In this document: positions 58,547 through 64,000 of the stretch, one piece after another
Position numbering within the stretch: the first letter of the stretch is position 1
How the letters are laid out: the number at the start of each line of letters is the position of its first letter
From: Acidimicrobiia bacterium
GTDB lineage: Bacteria; Actinomycetota; Acidimicrobiia; Acidimicrobiales; Aldehydirespiratoraceae
Assembly (NCBI GenBank): GCA_022820805.1
Contig: JAJEEV010000014.1
Span: 62,001 to 126,000 of the forward strand
Length of the DNA: 64,000 nt
Reading direction: 5' to 3'
Notes under the pieces: model-generated
Told to the model about the DNA's origin: nothing
What the model saw: only the letters and a program-made list of their open reading frames with translations
Databases searched by the model: none
Made by a program: the position numbers and the translations under genes

Positions 58547-59701
58547 GTGGCCGACCTCGACAGAGCCAGAGAACTGGGTCTCGAGATACTGCGCACGGCC
58601 GGGATCGACGTCGGTGGCGACCGGCCCCAGGACATCGCCGTGCATGACGATCGCTTCTGGGCCCGGGTCCTGGCCGACCGCGAGCTCGGACTCGGCGAGT
58701 CGTACCAGGAGGGCTGGTGGGACGCCAACCAACTCGACGAGTTCATCGCCGAGGTCCAGTCCCTCGACCTGCAGTCGATGATCCGGCTCCGACCCGCGCT
58801 CGCCCTGCAGATCTTCGGGTCCCGGGCCCGCAACCGCCAGACGGTGCGGCGGGCGCGCCGGAACGCACGGGCCCACTACGACATCGGCAACGACCTGTAC
58901 GAGCGGATGCTCGACAAGCGGATGGTCTATTCGTGCGGATACTGGCGCCGTGCCGCGGACCTTGACGAGGCCCAGGAGCACAAGCTGGAGCTGATCTGCC
59001 AGAAGCTGCACCTTGAGCCGGGCATGAGGCTGCTCGATATCGGGTGCGGCTGGGGCGGCTTCGCCCGGTTCGCGGCGTCCGAGCACGGCGTGGAGGTCAC
59101 CGGCGTGACACCGGCGCGGGAGCAGGCCCGGTTGGCGCGGGAGGTCTGCGCCGGGCTGCCCGTCGACATCCACGAGTGCGACTACCGCGACGTGCGGGGC
59201 CGCTTCGACCGCATCGTGTCGATCGGGATGATGGAGCACGTCGGCCCCCGCAACCTGAAGACGTTCTTCGGGCGGTGCAACCACCTCCTGGCCGGCGACG
59301 GGATGATGCTGCACCACACCATCGGCTCGCTGGTGTCGAAGAACCACACCGACCCGTGGTTCGACAAGTACATCTTCCCGGGAGGCGTGGTTCCGTCGCT
59401 GGCCCAGATCTCATCGGCCACCGAGAAGGACTGGGTGATCGAGGACGTGCACAACTTCGGCCCCTACTACGACCGCACGCTCATGGCCTGGCACCGCAAT
59501 GTGACCGCGGCCTGGGACGACCTGCCCGCCTACGACGAGCGCTTCCGCCGCACGTGGGACTACTACCTGCTCAGCTCGGCCGGCTCGTTCCGGGCCCGGG
59601 CCCTGCAGCTCTGGCAGATCGTGTTCACCCGCAGCCGCCGCCGCTCCAACACCTACCACCGCCCCACCACGACAGCCGGCAACCAGCCGGAACTGCTCTG
59701 A
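58547..59701 (+). CDS. cfa: Cyclopropane-fatty-acyl-phospholipid synthase
   Basis: 384 residues. The SAM-binding loop LLDIGCGWGGFARF, HYDIGNDLYERMLDKRMVYSCGYW and VSIGMMEHVG are signatures of CFA synthases, which add a methylene bridge to unsaturated acyl chains of membrane phospholipids. A C-terminal WDYYLLSSAGSFRARALQLWQ segment completes the fold. GTG start at 58547; TATCAT seven bases upstream and the lack of a ribosome site suggest a leaderless transcript. Repeat copy E follows the stop. Confidence 0.93.
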   Translation: MADLDRARELGLEILRTAGIDVGGDRPQDIAVHDDRFWARVLADRELGLGESYQEGWWDANQLDEFIAEVQSLDLQSMIRLRPALALQIFGSRARNRQTVRRARRNARAHYDIGNDLYERMLDKRMVYSCGYWRRAADLDEAQEHKLELICQKLHLEPGMRLLDIGCGWGGFARFAASEHGVEVTGVTPAREQARLAREVCAGLPVDIHECDYRDVRGRFDRIVSIGMMEHVGPRNLKTFFGRCNHLLAGDGMMLHHTIGSLVSKNHTDPWFDKYIFPGGVVPSLAQISSATEKDWVIEDVHNFGPYYDRTLMAWHRNVTAAWDDLPAYDERFRRTWDYYLLSSAGSFRARALQLWQIVFTRSRRRSNTYHRPTTTAGNQPELL

Positions 59702-59706
59702 CCCCT

Positions 59707-59852
59707 AGAGGCCGAGCGGATAGGCGAGCGAATCGGCTCATACGGAGCGAGGCCGTGGCCCGAGCGGCCCGTGAGCGAAGCGAACAAGAGCGGGAATGAC
59801 ACCACTGCGGCGTAACAGGCGCTCACATATCGCGGGCGCTCTTAGCCGTCCC
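59707..59852 (+). repeat. Dispersed repeat copy E (long form)
   Basis: Near-identical to copy C over the first 90 bases (AGAGGCCGAGCGxATAGGCGAGCG ... GAACAAGAGCGGGAATGACACC), then diverging. It lies between the convergent cyclopropane-synthase and alcohol-dehydrogenase genes, five bases after the stop. Confidence 0.87.
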
Positions 59853-59880
59853 AGCGCCCGGTCAGGTCCAGATCACGGGG

Positions 59881-60963
59881 TCACGGGCGGACTACTGCTT
59901 TGGTGGGGTACATGCCTTCGATCTCGTTGGCGATGGCCCGGATGCACAGCTCGGTGTCGTCCAGGCCGAAGGTGTGGCTGATCATCTCCTCGGGCTTGAA
60001 CCCGGTGGACTCGATCAGCTCCATGGTGGCCCGCAGCGCCGGGCTGCCCGCGGTGAACGCGCCCTGCACCTTGATCTCCTTCCATACGAGGGCGTCGATC
60101 CCCACCGGCACCTGCCGGCCCCCGCTGAGGCCGGCCAGCACCAGCGTGCCCCGCTTGCGCAGCGCGGCGATCGACGGTTCCACCGCGGCCGGGCTGCCGC
60201 TCACGTCGACCACCACATCGGCCATGGCCCCGCCCGTCTCGTCGGCCACCACCTCCACGACGTCGGTGCTGTCGGCTTCGACGGTGAGGTCGGCGCCCCA
60301 TTGCCGGGCCAGCGCCAGCCGGTCGGCGTCGGCCGCGGTGCCGGTCACGATGATGCGGGACGCCCCCGCGGCCCGGGCCGCCCATGTGCAGGCCAGGCCC
60401 TGCTGGCCCGGTCCCTGGATGAGCACGGTGTCGCCGAAGGTCACGCCCCCGTGCAGGATGGCCCACTGGTAGCCGTTGGCCATCACCGACCCGCAGAGCA
60501 CTGCGGCCTCGTCGCTCATGGCGTCGCCGACCTTGAACAGTTCGGCGTCGGGATTGACGTACAGGTAGTCGGCTAGGCCGCCGAACAGGTGGGGCGGGTG
60601 CTCGGCGGTGGTGTTGCTGCCGTAGGAGGTCCTCTGGGGGCAGAAGCGGGGGGCGCCGTCGCGGCAGTCCCGGCAGTGGCCGCAGCCCCGGGAGCCCTTG
60701 AGGATCACCCGGTCGCCCTCGGCCACCCCGTGGATGGCGGCCGCCGCTCGACCTAGCCGCTCGACCCGGCCGAAGATCTCATGGCCCAGGATCACCGGGT
60801 AGGGCATGTCGATGCGCCCCCGGAAGTACTTGACGTCGGTGCCGCACATCCCGCCCAGGCCGATGCGGAGCAGGGCCCCGTCGTCGGCCACCTCCGGCAC
60901 CGGGTACTCCCGGATCTCCAGGCGCTCGGGCCCCAGCAGCGTCGCGGCTCTAGCAGTACTCAC
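59881..60963 (-). CDS. Zinc-dependent alcohol dehydrogenase (MDR family)
   Basis: 360 residues. Catalytic-zinc ligands are in MCGTDVKYF and GHEIFGRVERLG; four structural-zinc cysteines are in GCGHCRDCRDGAPRFC. The nucleotide loop is IQGPGQQGLACTWAARAAGA. GTG 60963 with GAAGGGCGAG upstream; longer in-frame extensions are noncoding. Oxidation of a secondary or polyol-type alcohol is likely. Ten bases after the LLM gene, same operon. Confidence 0.9.
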   Translation of the reverse strand: MSTARAATLLGPERLEIREYPVPEVADDGALLRIGLGGMCGTDVKYFRGRIDMPYPVILGHEIFGRVERLGRAAAAIHGVAEGDRVILKGSRGCGHCRDCRDGAPRFCPQRTSYGSNTTAEHPPHLFGGLADYLYVNPDAELFKVGDAMSDEAAVLCGSVMANGYQWAILHGGVTFGDTVLIQGPGQQGLACTWAARAAGASRIIVTGTAADADRLALARQWGADLTVEADSTDVVEVVADETGGAMADVVVDVSGSPAAVEPSIAALRKRGTLVLAGLSGGRQVPVGIDALVWKEIKVQGAFTAGSPALRATMELIESTGFKPEEMISHTFGLDDTELCIRAIANEIEGMYPTKAVVRP

Positions 60964-60973
60964 AGCTCGCCCT

Positions 60974-61996
60974 TCAGCTTGCCAGCAGGGGCAGGAGCTC
61001 GCTGGCGACCCTCTCCATCTGGGGCTGCTGGTCGACGGAGGCGAGCACGCACTGGAACGACGTGGCGCCCGCCTCGACATAGGCCGCCAGGCGCTCGGCG
61101 CAGACTTCGGCCGGGCCGCAGGTCAGCCAGCGGTCGATGCTGGCGTCGTCCATGGGGCGGCGGTGGTAGTCCTCCATGAAGGCCGCGCCCTCGGCTCGGG
61201 CCGCGGCCGGGTCGTCGCCCACCAGCAGGAACAGGTTGACCCTCACGTCGAACGGCTCGGGCAGCGTCCGTCCCGCGGCCTGCGCCGCGGCCGTGATGGC
61301 CTGGTGGCCGGCCCTCAGCTCGTCGGGGGTGGCCATGCCGGTGATCCAGCCGTCGCCCAGGCGGGCCACCCGGTCCCAGCGGCCCACGAACGTGGATGCC
61401 CGGACCTCGTCGAAGACGTCGTTGGGGCCGAAGCCCCGCTGCGACGCCACGAACACTCCCGCCGCGATGAGCACCGGCGGAGCGGGCTGCTGGATGGGAC
61501 GCAGCCCGATCGAGGCGTCGCTCAACTGGTAGACGCGACCGTCGTAGTCCACGCCGTCGCCGGCCCACAGCGCCTTGATGACCTCGATGGACTCGGTGAA
61601 AGCCCTCGCCCGTCGCCGGCGGTCGAGCCCGACCAGCGCCAGCTCGGCGTCCACCAGCTCGGGCGGCCCGGTGCCGAGGCCTACGCCCATCGCGGTGCGG
61701 CCGCCGCTGAGGGCGTCGAGGGTGGCCCACTCCTGGGCGACCGTCACCGGATGGCGCAGGTGGGGTTGCAGGATCCCGGTGGCCAGTCCGATCGTCTCGG
61801 TGGCCTCGGCCACCGCGGCCAGGGTCACGATCGGGGACCAGCGGGGCTTGGCCAGCACGCTGTCGCCCACCGACACGAAGGCGAAACCGCACTCCTCGGC
61901 CCTGGTGGCCAGCACCAGCAGGTCGTTGAGCCCGAACCGGTCGCCCCCGAACACCGCGGCCCGGTTGTTGACATAGACCCCGACGGCCGGCTTCAT
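60974..61996 (-). CDS. LLM-class (F420-dependent type) oxidoreductase
   Basis: 340 residues: CGFAFVSVGDSVL, ATETIGLATGILQPHLRHPV, LDALSGGRTAMGVGLGTGPPELVDAE and PVLIAAGVFVASQRG are luciferase-like TIM-barrel motifs. The start at 61996 (MKPAVGVYV) is preferred over an ATG eight codons upstream because the family N-terminus begins there. It lies 25 bp downstream of a duplicated hairpin element. Probably reduces or oxidises a substrate passed to the alcohol dehydrogenase that follows. Confidence 0.87.
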   Translation of the reverse strand: MKPAVGVYVNNRAAVFGGDRFGLNDLLVLATRAEECGFAFVSVGDSVLAKPRWSPIVTLAAVAEATETIGLATGILQPHLRHPVTVAQEWATLDALSGGRTAMGVGLGTGPPELVDAELALVGLDRRRRARAFTESIEVIKALWAGDGVDYDGRVYQLSDASIGLRPIQQPAPPVLIAAGVFVASQRGFGPNDVFDEVRASTFVGRWDRVARLGDGWITGMATPDELRAGHQAITAAAQAAGRTLPEPFDVRVNLFLLVGDDPAAARAEGAAFMEDYHRRPMDDASIDRWLTCGPAEVCAERLAAYVEAGATSFQCVLASVDQQPQMERVASELLPLLAS

Positions 61997-62021
61997 GCCC
62001 ACCGCCCCAGCCCGGCCCACA

Positions 62022-62154
62022 GAATCTCGGGAGCGGTGGCTGTCGTGGAGCTGGGGTAGCCCTCCCGAGATTCTGGGGAGGGACGATCTGGACGGCGCAG
62101 CAGAATCTCGGGAGCGGTGGCTGTCGTGGAGCTGGGGTAGCCCTCCCGAGATTT
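62022..62154. repeat. Tandem 81-bp hairpin repeat (two units)
   Basis: GAATCTCGGGAG at 62022-62033 pairs with CTCCCGAGATTC at 62062-62073. The second unit repeats this at 62103-62114 and 62143-62154 with one mismatch at the arm end. The 28-nt loops are identical in both copies. The element fills the gap between the rhodanese-fusion stop and the LLM start. Confidence 0.85.
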
Positions 62155-62158
62155 CGGT

Positions 62159-63976
62159 TCAGGTGCCATGGGGCAGGTCGAAACTGTCGGCGTCGACGCG
62201 GTCGAGCAGGTCGAGTTCCCATTCGATGTAGTCGCGCATCGCCTGGAGAGCGTCCACGGAGCGCTCGTAGGGCTTGGCGGGTCGGGCCGGTTCAGCGGCG
62301 GCATCCGAGTCCGTCTCCAGCCAGCGGCCCCGGTTGGCATCGGGCAGCGCGTACGCCTCCCGGCCCATCAGCCGCAGCCAGTACGCCGTCAGCAGCGACT
62401 GCACGCCGTCGGAGTCGGCCACCACGATGCGAGCGGACGGCACCGCGGTGCGGGCGGTGAGTTCCTGGATGAGCTGGCCCCCTGGAGCCGACACGAAGCC
62501 GGGACGGTGACCGGCTGCGTAGTCGGCGGGGGAGTTCACGTCGAACACGTAGGTGGTGCGGGAGTCGTCGGCCTGCCAGCCGGCTAGGTCGGCCTCGACG
62601 GCGACCGGAACGCCGCAGCTGCCGGCCAAGCGCCGGGCCCCGGCGGCCGCATCGTTCAGGGCGGATGGCGCAGGAGCGGTGGTGGCGCTCTCGTCAGCCC
62701 CGTTGTCGAGGTCGTCGCCGGCCAGCCTCCAGCCCATGGTGCCGTTCTCCAACGCCAGCACCGGGGCATCGACACCCGCGTCGATCAGCGTCTGAGCGCC
62801 GATGATCGAGCGGGTCCGGCCGGCGCAGCTCACCGCGATCGGAGTGCCCGGCTCGAGGTCCATGCCCAGTACCCGGGCCAGCAGCTCCGTGCCGGGAGCG
62901 TTGGTCGCGCCCGGCACGTGAAGGGCCGCGAACTCGGGCTCGGGACGGCAGTCCACCAGCGCCACCGCCTCGCCGCTCTCGCGCCGCCGCCTCAACTCGT
63001 CGGCCGTGATCATCGGGGTGTGCCGGGCGTGGGCTACGTGCTCGCCGAAGGCCTTCGACATGGTGTGGATCCCGTCGTGCACGTCGTAGCCGGCGCGGGC
63101 CCAGGCCTCGACCCCACCGGCCAGCACGGCCACGTTCGTGAAGCCGCGGCGCCGGGCGGCATGCGCGGCCCGGTGCGCGGCCAGATCGTCGTCGCCGACC
63201 ACCACCACCCGCACGGCGCGCCTCGGCAGCAGTCCGTCCAGCCGCCACTCCAGCTCCGGGGCCGGCACCGGGCATGACCCGGGCACATGCCCGGCCGAGT
63301 GGACGCTCACATCGCGGGTGTCGAGCACGGCCAGTTCCTCGCCGTCGGCTCCCATGGCAGCCAACTCGGCGGGGGTGACCTTGGCGGTGTGCAGGTCGGG
63401 GCGACCCATGAACGGACGCTCGACGCCGCCCTCGACACTGTCGAAGAAGACTCGGCCGGCCAGGCGGTCGAGCGGGTAGCCGTAGAGATGCAGGTGCATG
63501 GCCGGGCCCTCGTCGAGGACCCTGATGGTGTGGAAGGCGTCTCCCATCATGCCGTTGGCGTCGCCCCGCCTGAGGGTGCGCTCGCCGGTGGGCGCCAGCC
63601 GTGCCTGCTGCGGGTCGCGGCCGTCGTCGGTGCGCTCGAAGTACTGGTTGTGCTCGGCGCCCCGCACGCCGGCGATCACCGACCAGGTGCGATGGTCGTG
63701 CGGGGGCTGCTGCTTGCCGGGCATCCCGGCGGAGGCGTAGAGACCGAGCCGCCCGTCGGGATCGACGCTCAGCTCGTAGATGGTCATCAGCGCTCCGTCG
63801 TCCACCGCGAACGTGCCGGCGTCGAACAGGTCCTCCTGGAGGGCCAGGCCGGTGAGCACCGGTACGACCGCGCCGATCAGCTCGTCGGAAGGGCCGAGCG
63901 TGTCACGCAGCCGCCGGATCTCGTCCAGGGTGGACTGCACCGCTTGGTGGCGGCGGGCCATCAGCGATCCGCTCAC
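62159..63976 (-). CDS. Thiol-dioxygenase-like cupin fused to three rhodanese domains
   Basis: 605 residues. Residues about 40-180 form a cupin with H93-x-H95 (PPHDHRTW) and His149 (DAFHTIRV), the iron ligands of cysteine/3-mercaptopropionate dioxygenases, ending MHLHLYGYPLD. Three rhodanese modules follow. The middle one has a catalytic Cys near 384 (IAVSCAGRTRS); the first and third have Asp/Ser in its place (VVGDDDLAA near 260, VVADSDGVQS near 518). CDO-rhodanese fusions are known in bacteria and link thiol oxidation to sulfane-sulfur transfer. GTG start at 63976 with AGGGG upstream, overlapping the previous stop. Confidence 0.88.
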   Translation of the reverse strand: MSGSLMARRHQAVQSTLDEIRRLRDTLGPSDELIGAVVPVLTGLALQEDLFDAGTFAVDDGALMTIYELSVDPDGRLGLYASAGMPGKQQPPHDHRTWSVIAGVRGAEHNQYFERTDDGRDPQQARLAPTGERTLRRGDANGMMGDAFHTIRVLDEGPAMHLHLYGYPLDRLAGRVFFDSVEGGVERPFMGRPDLHTAKVTPAELAAMGADGEELAVLDTRDVSVHSAGHVPGSCPVPAPELEWRLDGLLPRRAVRVVVVGDDDLAAHRAAHAARRRGFTNVAVLAGGVEAWARAGYDVHDGIHTMSKAFGEHVAHARHTPMITADELRRRRESGEAVALVDCRPEPEFAALHVPGATNAPGTELLARVLGMDLEPGTPIAVSCAGRTRSIIGAQTLIDAGVDAPVLALENGTMGWRLAGDDLDNGADESATTAPAPSALNDAAAGARRLAGSCGVPVAVEADLAGWQADDSRTTYVFDVNSPADYAAGHRPGFVSAPGGQLIQELTARTAVPSARIVVADSDGVQSLLTAYWLRLMGREAYALPDANRGRWLETDSDAAAEPARPAKPYERSVDALQAMRDYIEWELDLLDRVDADSFDLPHGT

Positions 63977-64000
63977 AGCAGGCCCCTGCCGATGCCGCCG
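63973..64000 (-). CDS. 3' end of an unidentified gene
   Basis: The minus strand reads through eight codons (GGIGRGLL) to a TGA at 63975-63973 that overlaps the GTG start of the rhodanese fusion. Such overlaps are frequent here, so a coding end is likely, but nothing about the product can be said. Confidence 0.35.

Noticed and set aside
14521-59852. Dispersed repeat as an insertion-sequence remnant
   Set aside because: No transposase fragment, no clear terminal inverted repeats and no target duplications could be seen around the copies.
62022-62154. Tandem hairpins as a minimal CRISPR array
   Set aside because: Only two units, with identical loops rather than variable spacers, and no cas genes nearby.
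1-64000. tRNA, rRNA or other RNA genes
   Set aside because: No cloverleaf-like conserved arms or rRNA segments were recognised; nearly all sequence is covered by protein genes.

Overview
The window is about 64 kb of very GC-rich, densely packed DNA. It carries about 52 protein-coding genes in long co-directional operons with many ATGA/GTGA start-stop overlaps, and many GTG starts. I saw no RNA genes, CRISPR array, transposase or phage genes. Lipobox-bearing solute-binding proteins, F420-type (LLM) oxidoreductases, a [3Fe-4S] ferredoxin with a cytochrome P450, and a large stock of CoA-dependent catabolic genes point to a high-GC actinomycete-like bacterium, plausibly Acidimicrobiia. That placement is inference. 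No marker gene is present.

Layout. 1-4.4 kb: the tail of a thiolase, a DUF35 OB-fold protein and an AMP-dependent acyl-CoA ligase in one overlapping operon, then an orphan substrate-binding lipoprotein. 4.4-13.9 kb: a GntR/FCD regulator behind an amidohydrolase, a ferredoxin, RidA- and HbpS/GlcG-like proteins, a second amidohydrolase, a gamma-glutamyltransferase-family protein, and a CoA-transferase/aldehyde dehydrogenase/SDR operon. 13.9-25.8 kb: a long minus-strand beta-oxidation-like operon of five acyl-CoA dehydrogenases, an enoyl-CoA hydratase, an SDR and a thiamine-diphosphate enzyme, headed by a double-length CaiB/BaiF CoA-transferase. 25.9-32.7 kb: a small lipoprotein, a second orphan binding protein, a TauD dioxygenase, a metallo-hydrolase, an amidohydrolase and a P450. 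32.8-41.8 kb: transporter cluster 1 (MFS-LivF fusion, small membrane protein, LivH-LivM-LivG fusion) followed by an amidohydrolase, a second TauD enzyme and an Asp-box beta-propeller. 41.9-49.7 kb: a plus-strand operon (TPP enzyme, SMP-30 lactonase, DHA2 exporter, amidohydrolase), a tandem of degenerate alpha/beta-hydrolases and an LLM oxidoreductase. 49.9-58.2 kb: transporter cluster 2 (binding lipoprotein, second MFS-LivF fusion, second LivHMG fusion) followed by a D-aminoacylase-like enzyme. 58.5-64 kb: a cyclopropane-fatty-acid synthase, a zinc alcohol dehydrogenase, an LLM oxidoreductase and a thiol-dioxygenase/triple-rhodanese fusion.

How it may work together. The content reads as uptake and CoA-linked oxidation of hydrophobic or lactone-like organic compounds. 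Binding lipoproteins and two import systems take substrates up. P450, TauD, LLM and amidohydrolase enzymes open them. The ligase, CoA-transferases, dehydrogenases, hydratase and thiolase degrade the acyl chain. The substrate cannot be named from sequence.

Two observations stand out. First, in both importer clusters the LivF-type ATPase exists only as the C-terminal half of a major-facilitator transporter. This gives a hybrid MFS-ABC architecture at two separate loci. Second, nine intergenic regions share a short near-palindrome centred on GTATAC, of the kind bound by GntR/FCD regulators. The only transcription factor in the window is a GntR/FCD protein lying behind one of these sites. Five copies of a dispersed repeat of about 90-150 bp mark gene ends, and two of them are read into the C-termini of enzymes.
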